A stretch of 64,000 nt of DNA, from the NCBI GenBank assembly GCA_001600415.1, contig BCJX01000003.1, positions 1,311,664-1,375,663 on the forward strand. Direction: 5' to 3'. The stretch's first letter is position 1, and each line of letters starts with the position of its first letter. The translations under genes and the position numbers were made by a program. The notes beneath the pieces were generated by a model that had not been told where the DNA came from, made no database searches, and saw only the letters and a program-made list of their open reading frames with translations. Below are positions 24,625-36,258 of this stretch, piece by piece. The DNA is from Pascua guehoae (Eukaryota; Basidiomycota; Tremellomycetes; Trichosporonales; Trichosporonaceae).

Positions 24625-26865
24625 TCATAGCATCCGTCGGTGCCAGCTGGCCGAGTCGTCCCGCTCCCGATCCCGAGATTCGGACCTGCGTCCCATTGCC
24701 CACTCGGGGTCGTAGCTTGGAGGTACGACCTCGACGAGCCGGCCGGCATCGGTATCCTGCTCGTATCCGTGACGGCGGGGGGGCATACGTTGACTGGGGG
24801 TGGTTAGCTAATGAAATATTACTGGACAATATGTCGACTTACCGGCTTAGACGCCTAAGATTGAAGTAATCCAACAGCGACTCGGTGCTCTCCCAGAACG
24901 ACGCGTTGCCTGAGCGGATGCTGCTGCTGTCTGCCGCGCCGCTCCCGCTCCCAATGGGCGCCTTGTGGGTTGAGCCCTGCAGCGATCGCCGCCAGTTACT
25001 GCTCGCACCCGACTTCCTACGCCCGCCAAAGCCCCAGGTGCCATTGCCGGTCTCGGGGTCGAACCACGCGTTGGAGAACGAGGGCAGCTGGTCTGACCGA
25101 CCGGATCTTCCCGACTGGTAACTCCGCGCGCTTTGCCGGTTCGCCCTCCGTCCGGATTCCGGGTACGACACGGGCGGCGGCGCGGTGAGGTACTCGCCAT
25201 ACTGCAACGTGTCGTCGTCGTGGGTGCTCGCTCCGGCACCGGGGGTCATACTCCCGTTGACCGAGGCAACGTTCATGCTGGCCATGAGGGTGGTCTGGCT
25301 CCCGTTCCTGCTCGCATCGAACGGGAGCGGAGGAAGTGAGCGGTGCAGTTCACGTGAATCGGGCGGCAGGGTCCAGCGGCTGTAATGGTACTCTCCAGGG
25401 TCGACGTCGTTCATTTCCATTGTTTCACGCGCCTCCCTTCGCCGACGGCGGAGGAGACACAGCACCGCCAGACTGATAATAGCGAGGGCACCAACACCGC
25501 CAACCTGCGGCAAATAAGCACGGCTCATTGGCTGGCTCGGAGGTAAGCACTCACCACTCCGCCCACGATGGGCCCGATGCTGCTGCCAGACTTGTGGTGC
25601 GAGGCGGCCGCCGTCTCAGAGGCACCATCGGTTGGGCCATAGCCTATGCTCGAGTCCAGGGTGACGGTAGGGTTGACTGGACTTGCCCCGGTACTGACAG
25701 TCAGCATGATGGGGTGAAGGTGCGTCAAAAAGCAACACGTACGTGAAGGCCTCGGTCCATGTCAGCGCTTGGAGGCCGATACGAGACGCGTTGTTGCCCC
25801 TGCCAGAGTCCGAGACGTTGAATGTGAGGGCGTAGTTAACGAGCGGGTCGAGGGGTGCAATCCAGAAGGTTGCGGGTGCTTCATAGGGCCTTTGCGTGTT
25901 GAACAACATCGTCGAGGGGCCGTACGGCGGTGCAGGGTTGACCTCGATACTGTACGTGGCTGGACGGATGGTTGTGGATCCATTCAACATAACGTATGCA
26001 GCTTTCGGAGGAAGTGTCATGTACATCGATGCGCCATTGTAGCCCTGCAGCGCAGTGAAGGGCTCTTCAGAGCCATCTGCATGCTGTTAGCACTTGTTGG
26101 GCATGTGGCATTCATTGTAGGTGCGGTTGTCTGGTCAACCGCCACACTCGGCCCAACTCACCATCGCCGCCCAGGGAGACTGAAATGTTCCACTGTCCAG
26201 TGGCCTGGAACGATGGCTCGGTATCAGTCGAGTTTGTTGTCTCGGTGGTGATTTGCTTGGATTGGCGAGTATCACGGGGCGGGCTGTTCGTTAGCATGTG
26301 GTGCAAGTTGACCACTGTGGTTTTGCTGCCAAACTCACCTTGCAGTCTGGATTCCAAAATCAACCCTCAGTTGTGAAAGGGCCAGGGACCCCGACATGAG
26401 ACTGATGGTGGCCTCGTGATATCCAAACTCAATATTGTCTGCAATCTTGATATCGCTGTTGGGGGCGCTAACCCCGTTCAACATGGTGTGCGTCTGGTTG
26501 TTGTCGACGTCGATCATGACGACAGTGCCATCGTCTGCGTGTCCGCGCCACAAGAGACTCCGCCCATAAAAGCCTACAGAGACACTGGCGTTCTGGGTAC
26601 TGGTGGCATGTTGGGAAGCGCCACGGCCCGCAATCCTCTGGCCTTCTTCGGGGGCGGATGATTGGTCAAAGGTGCTGTTCCATCCGTCCGAGTAAAGGAG
26701 GATGGGGTCCATGTCGGAGAGCGGTACTGACATGTACAGGACGGGCAGGTCGGTCGAGAATCCGGCGCCGCGACCTACTGGCGCGCATGCCACACACACC
26801 AGCAGGGCCAGCGCCCATCGCGCGCGGGCGATGAACAGGTTGGTGGTGGCCATGGTGGTGCCCAT
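24625..26865 (-). CDS. Single-pass membrane protein with secreted ectodomain and PPxY tail
   Basis: Function is unknown, but the architecture is common in basidiomycetes. Exons (minus) 26339-26865, 26162-26283, 25743-26076, 25555-25693, 24843-25504 and 24625-24793 give 650 aa. A signal peptide (ARWALALLVCVACAPVGRG, about residues 14-32) is followed by two beta-rich ectodomain modules with Asn-glycosylation sites (NST, NQT, NIS, NVS), similar in style to jelly-roll/galactose-binding repeats. A Thr/Ser/Gly linker precedes one transmembrane helix (VGALAIISLAVLCLL, about 377-391) and a basic stop-transfer RRRRREAR. The cytosolic tail is Ser-rich and ends near VVPPSYDPEW, a PPxY motif of the kind bound by WW-domain ubiquitin ligases. 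Every junction keeps frame. Sensor or wall-anchoring roles are only guesses. Confidence 0.8.
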
Positions 26866-28991
26866 GGCGCGGGAGGTGGGGTTGTCGTTCAGTCGATTCC
26901 AGAGTGTTCGTGTATGCTGGAGCAGGAGCAAGAGAGTCAACCAGTCGTGTGTAGAGAACGAAACGAGAATGGATAGTGAGCAACGATGGGAACGCGACGG
27001 ACGATGCTGTGTCTCCCCATGCAACACACGATGCCCACGGACTCGGTCGACCAACCAACCCCGCATGCTAGCACAGCTGCAAAGCTACCTACCCACTTGG
27101 GCAAGCATGACTACATGCGGTGAAAACAAGCCGAGTGAGGACTTCCTCGACAGGACCACGAGATGTACGCCGTAATCGCAATGCTGTCCGCCGTTCTCGG
27201 GTCTTGCACCGCTGTGCGCCTTGAATGCCTCGACCCTCTGCCCTTCACAGCCGCATTTTGGGTCAGCGACATTTGGACCGGAACAGCAACCCATCCAGGA
27301 ATATGACGGCACCGCTTTACCCAATATCCCGTCGGCATGACCCCCAGTAACTGAGCCGCCGTTTTGGTCGCACCCCCTATGGCCCCCCCCCTCCATCCCT
27401 GGGTTCCCAGTAGCCCAAATATGAAGCACAAGGGGTTCCGGGTTAGCGTCCTACGGGAACCATGGCGTTGACCGCAGATCTGCGCGTTGCTGCTGTCCTG
27501 CTGGCAGCATGCTGTTCTTTTAGGGCAAATGCGGGGACGTTGCCGTTGCGGAGGATAGGGTAATTGTCGTCCAGTAGTAGAAGTAGGGGCACCTTAGTTC
27601 ACCCAACTGTTGAAAAGCTACACCCAGGATGCGGATGACGAGGATTGAGCCACGATGGCAGCATCACTGCTAAACTACTGTGAACCCTTTACCCCGCGCT
27701 AGTCTGCCGCTCCACCATGAGATCAAGTCTCCCAGCATTTCCGGCATGACACGCTTCGCTTACTGCACGCGTCCTGAACAATCCTCAACAACACCCAAGG
27801 CTACCCTCCGTCGGTGTGCCTCCATCCTCAGGATGTCAGGAAGCGGGCAAGGTCCAGCAAGGTGCAACGAGGTCCACGCATGGATGGAGACACTCGCTGG
27901 TTACTATGGAAGCCGCCTTCCCAATCGCGACACATCTGTCCGATGGGTCGGGTCAGCATGGCGGCGTATCTATAGACCAGGTTGTCATGACATTCCCGAC
28001 ACCTTGATCGCGGCGCCACAGCCAAACGTACCCTGCCCAAAGTACCACCCCCTTGTCGCACCCGTGTACATAAACGCGTGCAACAACCATCCCGAGGCAA
28101 GCCAAGATACGCCCCCTGGGCCTGTTTTCAATCTCGGGTCAGGCAGTCACACACAATCGACCCAGACATGCCTGACGCGAATAAACAACGCGCGTCAGTG
28201 TCACAATTGCGACGCGTCCCATCGCCGACCGTACAGCACATCGCGTAACGTTTGACACAGCGCCAAGAAGACAACGGGTTTGGGGTTGTCCCAAACAGGT
28301 CTGATTACCGTCTCGCGTGTTTATGCATCAGTGATACACACAGGGAACCGCGTACGCGTGCTCGTCAGCACTGTCAATCACTGGTAATGGAATGTTGTGC
28401 CACCTACTCCCATCGTCATGTCTCATTGAACAGGCCACCCCAGCTTGGCTTCCACCATGGAGTAGCAAGAAGGATCGTGAACATTCTGGCTCGACGTGCT
28501 CCGTAACATCGGTGGCCTGTCCGTTGGAAAAGAACTGGAGTGCGTCGCCTTCTCCGCTGGCCACAGGAATGGATATCATTTTTCTGTAACGTCTGTAGCG
28601 CTGGACCCACCAGGTTTGAATTTGCGGCTCCTTGGTAGCGTGAGCGGCAATTCAACAACGTGGAAAGCAAGTGGCTTGCTGTGCGGGCTAGCAGCTGCGC
28701 CAACCCCTGCGTTGGTCTGCGTGTCTGAAACTACTCGTATCAAAAGTGGCCTACGGTGGTCTGCCATCCGCTACTCGTCCAAGTTGGCCCAAGTTCGGCT
28801 GCTAGGCTATAGGCTGGTTGCGGCCTGGCGGCCCGGCCGGCGGTCTAACGCGATGGCTCCGTTGGCACATGTTTGTGCCGGGCCCGGCACCGTCGGAACT
28901 TACGTCATACCCACGGATGTACCCGCTTGCCAAGCACTTGCTGTTTAGCAACGACTACTGACAATCGCGGCAACAGACTCCACTACTCATC
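26866..28991. other. Divergent intergenic region, no gene seen
   Basis: About 2.1 kb lie between the divergent genes at 26865 and 28992. No supportable gene, RNA or repeat family member was found. Frames of 60-190 codons present here are overlapping and low in protein-like features. Confidence 0.4.
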
Positions 28992-30458
28992 ATGAGCGTA
29001 ACAAACGCTAGCGTGACTAGAGGCAACTCCCACATCTTGAGTGGATCAAGGTTACACTTGGGATCCACGCCCAAGACGGCAGCCACACAGCCACCGCCCA
29101 CGGACGCACCGCAGGTCGGCTTTGACGCCTCGGCCTACCCACACCTCCTCGACGCCATCGCGTCGTATCCTGAGAGCTGGGCCGCACTGCGTGCCACGAG
29201 TTCGGCGTGCCGTGATCTCGCCGATCGGCATGCCTTTGCACATGTCGTCGTCAGCCAGCGGCAAGATATTCTGATTCGGGCCGTGCGACGGGGCGGCCGC
29301 AGCTGTAGCGATTTGGGGAAGCACGTCTCTGCTCCGGACGTGGCTTCCGGCACTGGCGACAGATGGGGCGGTGTAGAGGCAGAGACGTCGGACCAGTCGA
29401 CAGACCCACCGTGCAACACGCCCAACCCGGGTGCTGGGACTGATGGCGATGCCTGTGGTATGGAGGCAGAGACCTCCAGCACGGACATCGCCAGCGCGTT
29501 CAACTACGACGGCTGGGGTGACACAGCCGCGGACGCCGCCGATGCTCTCGGTACCGTCCTGCCCCTCTTCCCGCCGCGGGACTATTCTTCATGGCGGAAA
29601 CCGCGCGGGGAGACGACGGGGCAATGGACTGTGGAACGAGCATGTGCGCGCCTGTTGGGGTTTGTGCGCATCCTCGACCTGCACGGGCCAATACGCGACT
29701 TCAACTGGGGGTGGGCGGCGCTCTCCAACGTCCAAGTCCTTCGGCTCCGGCTGCACCCGTCGTCGGGGTGGATGGTGACTCCAACAGTGGCAAAGGTTGT
29801 CCTCTGGCCCCTGCTCCCTGACAAGGAGGACGATGCGGCAGAGCTCTGGGCCGTCCGCATCCTCTCGAGGCACGAAGACAAAGTTGCCACCGTCGACTTT
29901 CCACAGCGCCTACCCAAGCTCGTGAGCAATGTGCGCATCTGTCCCCACCGCGGGCCGTTTTACCTTTCCATCCGCAAAGTTCGCTTCGATGAGCTCGTGT
30001 ACGTCTTTTCCTGCCTCTCGTCATCCGACGAAGTAAAGGTATGGGGACGACCCCGGCGCTCAAGTGTCCCGCGCCGGAGCCCATCCCCCGGGTCCAGCAC
30101 CGTCGCCGATCCCGTAGCTGCCCCGTCATCCACAGTCCCATTGCCGATAGTCCGCTGGCAACTGCTTGCTGAGAGCATCGCGGGTATCCTGCTGGGCCAG
30201 CCCACAGTCACTTGCACCTTTGTCGACTTCCCAGAGAGCCACGGCGGAATCAACGTCGACACATTCTTCGAACTAGTGAGACAAGAACTCGCGCCATACC
30301 AGGCGTTTCAGAGATTCGAAGGCATGGGTGAGGCGCTCGGGAGGATACGACTCATGACGCGTTCCGAGTACGCTGCGACCTTGAAGCCGGGCGAGGTGCA
30401 GGTCGAAACTGCCGACGTGAGTGTGGACGTGGGGAGACTGTGTGCGGCGCTCATTTGA
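28992..30458 (+). CDS. F-box-like hypothetical protein, single exon
   Basis: A 488-aa intronless gene. Residues about 43-85 (DASAYPHLLDAIASYPESWA followed by LRATSSACRDLADRHAFAHV) have the helical spacing of the degenerate F-box-like segments found at the start of many Tremellomycete proteins. If so, the protein may act as a substrate adaptor for SCF ubiquitin ligases. Residues about 105-170 are an acidic, low-complexity insert, and the rest is a mixed globular region without recognised repeats (LRLRLHPSSGWMVTP; CTFVDFPESHGGINVDTFFE). Such genes belong to rapidly expanding families, and intron absence fits recent duplication. The F-box assignment is an inference from pattern only. Confidence 0.65.
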   Translation: MSVTNASVTRGNSHILSGSRLHLGSTPKTAATQPPPTDAPQVGFDASAYPHLLDAIASYPESWAALRATSSACRDLADRHAFAHVVVSQRQDILIRAVRRGGRSCSDLGKHVSAPDVASGTGDRWGGVEAETSDQSTDPPCNTPNPGAGTDGDACGMEAETSSTDIASAFNYDGWGDTAADAADALGTVLPLFPPRDYSSWRKPRGETTGQWTVERACARLLGFVRILDLHGPIRDFNWGWAALSNVQVLRLRLHPSSGWMVTPTVAKVVLWPLLPDKEDDAAELWAVRILSRHEDKVATVDFPQRLPKLVSNVRICPHRGPFYLSIRKVRFDELVYVFSCLSSSDEVKVWGRPRRSSVPRRSPSPGSSTVADPVAAPSSTVPLPIVRWQLLAESIAGILLGQPTVTCTFVDFPESHGGINVDTFFELVRQELAPYQAFQRFEGMGEALGRIRLMTRSEYAATLKPGEVQVETADVSVDVGRLCAALI

Positions 30459-30563
30459 CAGCTTGATTAGCATGGTCCCAACATTTTCAGTCTCGTATGT
30501 TGTTGTGAGGAGATTAGCCACATTGTGTCAAGATTCCCCATATCAAGAAGCCATGCATTGCCC

Positions 30564-32555
30564 TTAACCCTGCCTCTCGAGGGCACGCTCAACGCGGCGC
30601 GCAATCTCTACGGCATCTGGTTCTGTCAGGCCCTGCAGGGCAGCCTCAACCTGCGCGGCTGCGTCGCCGTCGCACGTGGCCGTCCAGTATGGCGGCGTCT
30701 GTGACGGCTGGAGCAAGAGGACAACTGGCCCCTCATCGAATGCGAGGGACAGACGGGCTGCCCGCTGCTGCTGGTTGACGGTGACGGGAATGGCCGTACG
30801 TGCACCGTCCAACGCGTCGCCCTCCATGTCTGCGTCGCCATCGGCGTCCGTACCGTCGGCCTCTCCAGATTCTCCAGAATCGTCGACGCGGGCGTCTGGT
30901 GAAAACGCACTCATGAGCAGGACATTGAGGACGAGCTGCGCCCGCAAGGCGGATACAAGCTTGGAGAATCCCGTCCAGTTGGGGGGAAGACCAACGCGGC
31001 CGACGACATAGCCCTCGGGGCCTGCGTGGGCGAGTGACCAGTGCTGCACCAAGCCGTCGGTAGGACGGTGCACAAAGTCACCTCCCTGAGGGAAGAGGGC
31101 GATCGCATCTCCACCCAGCATTGTCTGATACTGTGGGTCAGCGCATGCGCTTACCACGGAACTCACGAGTAGTCCTTCCACCTTGATAGACGCCGACCAG
31201 GTGCTGGCCTCGCTCTCCTCATGCGGCTCGGCGAGGAGCCATGTTCGGCGCACCGTCAACCCACGCCCACTTGGGGATGGTGCTCCATCGTCGACGTATT
31301 CAAGCAGCCAAGAGCCTGCCGACATGGGGTCATTCTCCTTCGACACACTATCGACCGCCATGGCATCGTCGCCAGCGGACGCGTCTGTTTCTTCAGGAGG
31401 CGGTGGAATGTTCTCTCCTTTTCCGACAGGCCGCAGGCGGAACGCAGGGTTGCGCACACCCCCGGGACCAGGAAGGAGGCGGAATGCAGGGAGCATTCCG
31501 TGGGGGTCGAAGACGATGCCATCTGCGACGGCCGTCGCGATTCCGGCGTCGAGCCTCTCGAGGTCGGCAAAGAGGTCGGGTGCATCTGCGCCTCCTGCTT
31601 CTGCGAGCTCATCCAGGGTCTTGAGTTCGGCGAGTGCGTTCTCTAGCTTGGTCGCGGACGCGCGGAGCTTCGCTTCGCGCTCTGCGCTGTCGTCGTCTTT
31701 GGCGTTCCACGCCGCGATATGCCCGAGGAGAACGACGCGGAGTGCACGCGCGACACTGTCCGTCTTGCCGTCCTCCCCAGCGGGTGTTACGTGGTTCGCC
31801 GAGAGCTTGGCGAGACGCACGCCGCGCTCACGCTCCCCACCCGATGTAGGGAGGGACGACATGCCCAGAGGCCCAATGGACGCGATTGGTGTCAGGGGGA
31901 CGGGGGTCGCGCCATTCCCCGGCGAGGCAGCCGCCGTGGGCGGGTCACTACCCTCGTCCGCCAGTGTGTCTGCCTCGAGATCCACGTCGACTACGAATCG
32001 CTTGCCGGCGAGGGTAAGTGAGGTGCGGAGCATGCCAAACTGCGAGTCCTCTGCAAACACCTGGAGGTCGAGGCGTTTTCCAAGCGCAGAGAGCAGCTCG
32101 GCGGGCGGGAGCGTAGCAATGGAGCCGAGGGGACGCGTAGCTGGAGGGAGGGAAGCCAGCGTCGTTCCAAGCGGCAAAAGATTGGACTCGTGAGTAATGC
32201 TACCTGTCAGTATTGCGCCCATCAACGACCCCACATCGAGTACTCACACCTCACGCATAGCACGTGCCAACCGTACGCGCTCCTTGTCATCTCTCTTGGC
32301 AAGCACACCACGCGAACCCTCGACAGCCTCGCGCATGGCCTTGAGCGCGTCAGGCGGCGCGACAGCACGCGCCTTGCCCTTCCATGCCGCTGGAGGGAGC
32401 GGGGCGTACGGGTGGAGATAGGGCAGAGTCGGGGAAGGATGAGCAGCAATGTGTGCACGCAGCAGCGTGTGCAGTGTCGACAGGAGTGTTGGTACCTCGG
32501 TCGTAGGCGCAGAGGTAGTGGCCGCAGGCGTCGTGGAGGGCCCTGGAGCTGCCAT
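30564..32555 (-). CDS. MED1: Mediator subunit 1-like protein
   Basis: MED1 belongs to the middle module of the Mediator complex that links transcription activators to RNA polymerase II. Exons (minus) 32248-32555, 31167-32199 and 30564-31130 give 635 aa; the start is the ATG at 32555. The match rests on the overall pattern: an N-terminal helical part with LSALGKRLDLQVFAEDS, the hydrophobic strand SLTLAGKRFVVDVDLE, and the segment ALAELKTLDELAEAGGADAP preceding DLFADLERL. A Pro/Glu/Asp-rich stretch lies near residue 380. Intron 2 (31131-31166) is 36 nt, stop-free and 3n long, with a GTGAGT donor, CGCTGAC branch and CACAG acceptor, so both spliced and retained forms stay in frame. The identification is moderate; another helical nuclear protein is possible. 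Confidence 0.55.
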
Positions 32556-32974
32556 TGTGTCGGTCGCGGGGGACGGTGTGATGGTTCGTGGATGGTGTGT
32601 TTTGACAATCAACAATACACCAGAAATCGTCCAAAGGTGGAGGACGTCCACCACTGCGCACCGCGCGGTCCTAACCGTAGATCCTGACATCATTCTTCTG
32701 TGAGATAGGACATGATTCTAAGCATCTCAACCTCAGCTGGAGCCTCTTGGTCCATGCACGTAGCCCACATCTACAACCACTAGGCATACGCTCTCTTTCA
32801 AGCGCGTAATTCATGCATAGGAATGATGAGTGGTGTTTGCTGGGTCAGAGGTGAGATCATGACGTGGCACGGAAGCAACTCTATCACGTGTTGTTCCATC
32901 GGCGCTGAGATGATGACAACCATTGAACTATCTTCGACGCCACCAACACCACCACCACCTCACTCATCACCACC
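32556..32974. other. Shared divergent promoter region
   Basis: The 419 bp between the MED1-like gene and the WW-domain gene must hold both promoters. A CACCACCACC-rich tract at 32940-32970 is the likely leader of the WW gene. No other feature was seen. Confidence 0.4.
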
Positions 32975-34001
32975 ATGCCGAAGAAGGGTTCCAAGAAATC
33001 AGCTTCCAAGACCGAGGCCGCTCCTCCTCTCCCAGAAGAGCATTCTCCGCTTCCAAACGAAGCACCGCCTCTGCCCGACGAGCAGCCACCGCTTCCAACT
33101 GAACAGCCACCACTTCCGACGGAGCAACCGCCTCTCCCTACTGAGCAACCGCCGCTCCCGAGCGAGGCGCCACCTTTGCCCGCCGAACAGCCTCCGCTTC
33201 CCGAAGAGCCAGTGACTGCAGTTGAAGAGCCTGTCACACAACTAGGCGAGGGCTCCGACGACGGCGATAGCGACAAGGAAAGCGGCGAGAATGACGCAGG
33301 GGAGGAAGGCGGTGAGGATGTTAATGAGAGCGAGGGCAAGAAAGACAAGGGGAAGGGAAGGGAAGAGGCACAGCCTTGGCAGGCAGTGTGGGCCCCAGAG
33401 AAGAATGGTACGTCTTATCATCTCGCATCGATACAGCTACTAACACCCAGCGTACTACTTCTGGAACACGAGCACGGGCGAAGTGACCTGGACAAATCCT
33501 CTAGCGCCACCCGAGTCGTCAGCGCCCCCTCTTCCTTCAGAACCCGCCCCGCAGTCTGCAGGTGCCGCGACTGGCGGTGGTGCAGGACCTTCGGCTCGTC
33601 CTGCCGGTGGCGTCCCCGAGATCGACCCGGCGCTCGCCCATCTGCTCCCACTGGAACAACGCGGGGGCATTGAGGGAACACAAGCGAGCCTGTTCAACGC
33701 GCGGACAGGCAAGTTTACGACCGACAATTCATACGCCATCTCGCATTTGGACGAGTACAACCGCGCAAAACGCTTCAGCGAACACTATTTCGATGTGGAC
33801 GCGTGGGAGAAGCAAAAGGCGCTGGAGAATTTGAAACGCAAGGCGGACGAGGCGGCGGGTGTGTCAGCCAAGAAGCAGATTACGAAGAAGGACATGGTAG
33901 GTGCAGCTGATGAGGGTGAAAGTCTAGCTGACGGACAGGACCGGTTCCGGAAGAAGAAGCAGGAGCAACGTGCACGCAAGCAGGCATGGCTTCACGACTA
34001 G
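32975..34001 (+). CDS. WW-domain protein with PPLP repeats
   Basis: Exons 32975-33407 and 33451-34001 give 327 aa. After a short basic start comes a tandem array of about nine PPLP/PPLPTEQ-type units (residues about 16-85), then an acidic segment and a Lys/Glu-rich segment. A WW domain spans the intron: WQAVWAPEKN joined to AYYFWNTSTGEVTWTNP, with both signature Trp and the YYFWN core. The C-terminal half holds ARTGKFTTDNSYAISHLDEY and a predicted coiled coil (AWEKQKALENLKRKADEA; RKKKQEQRARKQAW). PPLP is the ligand of class II WW domains found in spliceosomal proteins such as FBP11/FBP21, so the protein may bind itself or splicing partners; a nuclear pre-mRNA role is an inference. Confidence 0.75.
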
Positions 34002-34172
34002 ATGGCATGCGACATTCATTCAACGATAGTCCAGGGCTATAGATATGGACGGGGTATACCACTGACTCTGGTATTATTACTCTGGTGATATTACTAAGAT
34101 GAACTCAGACGAGTGTCTACGTTGCCACGTGACACATCCCACTTTCGATACCGTGCGATCCTTTGGCTGCCT

Positions 34173-36178
34173 CTAGGCCTCGGCAACAAAGACGTTAAAG
34201 TTGTAGTCCTTGGGCGTGGTGGTGTAGCTAAACTTGCCGTTCGAGTTGTACGACTTGATCGTCTTGGAGTTGCGGACGATCGAGGCCTGGATCGTGCCGG
34301 GTGCGCTGGCGATGGAGAGCTTGTTGACACCGGCTGCGAGGTTCCATGTGGCCTTGTTGTTACCCGACTGGACGGTGACGCTGGCGGGCGAGGCGAGAGT
34401 GACGACGACGTAGAGCTTGTCGTCTGTCCAGTCCCAGTGGTTGGGGCGGGGATTTGTTGGGTTGGTCGGGTTGGCAGCCTTGGGGTGAGGACGGGTCCAG
34501 AGCCACAGGTGGTCGGACGTCGCAGGGTACACGCCAGTCTTGAACGCGGTGGCGTAATACTTGATCAGCGAGAGGAAGGCAGTGTGGGGTAGGCCAGTCG
34601 TCCAGCCCTCCGACATGGGCTGGTTCTGCGACACTGCAATATTGCCGACGTAGTGCGACTCGCCAAAGTCTGGACAAGCGGTCAGTGACTGGCCTAATCG
34701 GGGTGCAAGTGATGCCCACCGTTCCACGAGATGAGCTGGACGAGGTCAAGACGGTTACGAATCGAAATGAGCTGTTCAAATTTCGTGGCGAGCATCCAGT
34801 CGTCGGAGCGGTAGATCCAGTTCTTGTTGCTAGTGGGTTAGTGGAATGTTGTGGGCTTAGCAACGTGGTCACTCACTAGGAATTAGGGCCATAGTATGTG
34901 AAGAAGTTGGGCGATACGCCGGCCATTAACGGCTTGCTCCCCAGGGCAGAGATGTACTGGTTGTCCGAGTTGAGGTTGACGTTCTGGTTATCCATGGGCC
35001 ATGCTCCGTTCCAGTTGAACACGCCGTCAAACCAGTTGCTACTCGCAAAGGTCGAGGTTGGGGAAAAGTGGGCAGGCATGAAGAAGATGTCGACGCCGCC
35101 AGCCTTGGCACGACTACGGAAGTAGTTCCAGCCATTCTGAGTGTTGCCCTGCCCAAAGTCGCAGTTTTCGCCCGCAAACGTCGACACAAGGACCTTACCC
35201 TTGTACTTTGCCTGGGCAGCGCTCTTGGCATACTTGACTGCGAGGTTGGCGAGCGTCTGGGCGTCGGCTGTCGAACCACAAGCAAACGAAGTCATGTCAA
35301 AGGAAAAGAACAGCTTGAAGCCACCTGCCGCTTGCGCTGCGGCGTACGCGTACGCGACAGACTGCGGCTGCCAGTTGTCGCGACCCATGTTGAGCGCAAA
35401 GCCGTCCAGACCAGCAGCCTTGGCCATGTTGATGTCCGTGGCCCAGTCGCCCTGCTTGTACGTGTACGTCTGCGGTGTGAGCACCACCACAACATTACTA
35501 CCGCTCGTTGCTCACATTGCCGACCATGTGGTGCCCGTAAACAGCCTTGTCGGCATTCGAAGCCGACGCAGCCTTGGACGTTCCGACGACGGCGGACCAT
35601 GCCACGTTTGACGAAACTGGATTGGGGCTAGTGCCCAAGGAGGTTGGTTTCTGGTACACTTGAGAGATCAGCTACTGTGTCATAGCCAGCTCGTGAACTC
35701 ACGATTCATAACGTAGGCAGACCCGCATTTCTGTCCGGAATTGCCTGGGCATGCCATTGTACATGTGGATGCCGCCTTGCCGTGTCCATTGTCGAGCGAG
35801 TTGCCACACCAGCACTCGGACCCGTCTTAGGATTGTCAGCCAGAGTAATAAAGATTGGGCAGTAAACCCCGACGGTCAGTGGCATCTGTCTCCACAGCGC
35901 CTTCGTCTCTGCGGCGATCTCCCCATGGAACACTCACACTCCACACCTGCATAAGAGTAGCCCTTCGAGTTGCAAAGATTGACGCAGTAGTCCGCACTGT
36001 TGGCATTGCCCCAGTACACTTTGGCGGCCAGGAGGCGGCTTCCACCATCCGTTACGCAGCCCTTGTTCGTCCAACTGGCAGCGGTTATGGCACGCTTCTG
36101 AACCGCCGTCTCGTGGTCGAGAGGAGCCGCTGTGGCCGTCGCGAGGAGGGTGAGGAGAATTGAGAGCTGGGCGACCAT
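34173..36178 (-). CDS. Secreted WSC-domain glucan endo-1,3-alpha-glucosidase (GH71)
   Basis: The enzyme cleaves alpha-1,3-glucan (mutan), a wall or capsule-attachment polymer in basidiomycetes, in cell-wall remodelling or mycoparasitic nutrition. Exons (minus) 35938-36178, 35703-35825, 35516-35658, 34877-35469, 34720-34829 and 34173-34669 give 568 aa. A signal peptide (MVAQLSILLTLLATATAA) precedes a Cys-rich WSC domain ending ECWCGNSLDNG and CGSAYVMN. The GH71 catalytic domain begins at HHMVGN, and continues DINMAKAAGLDGFALNMGRD, LFFSFDMTSF, FAGENCDFG, MAGVSPNFFTYYG, and LISWNDFGESHY. A C-terminal beta module (about 100 residues) ends the protein. Introns 1 and 2 both end in AAG. A TATATA motif lies 75 bp upstream of the ATG. 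Confidence 0.93.
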
Positions 36179-36252
36179 CGTGTATGTCAGACCCCTGCGT
36201 AAATTTTCTGGTTAGTTGGCGTCTTGCTCTGCCGCGGCTTCTTCACGGGACA

Positions 36253-36258
36253 TATATA
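36253..36258 (-). promoter_or_regulatory. Putative TATA box of the GH71 gene
   Basis: The sequence CATATATACA lies about 75-80 bp upstream of the start codon at 36178. Position and sequence suit a TATA element, which is typical of inducible secreted enzymes. Confidence 0.4.

Noticed and set aside
31183..32193. A 336-codon plus-strand frame rich in Ser/Arg
   Set aside because: It is the antisense shadow of the MED1-like gene; its codon composition mirrors the opposite strand and it lacks protein-like structure.
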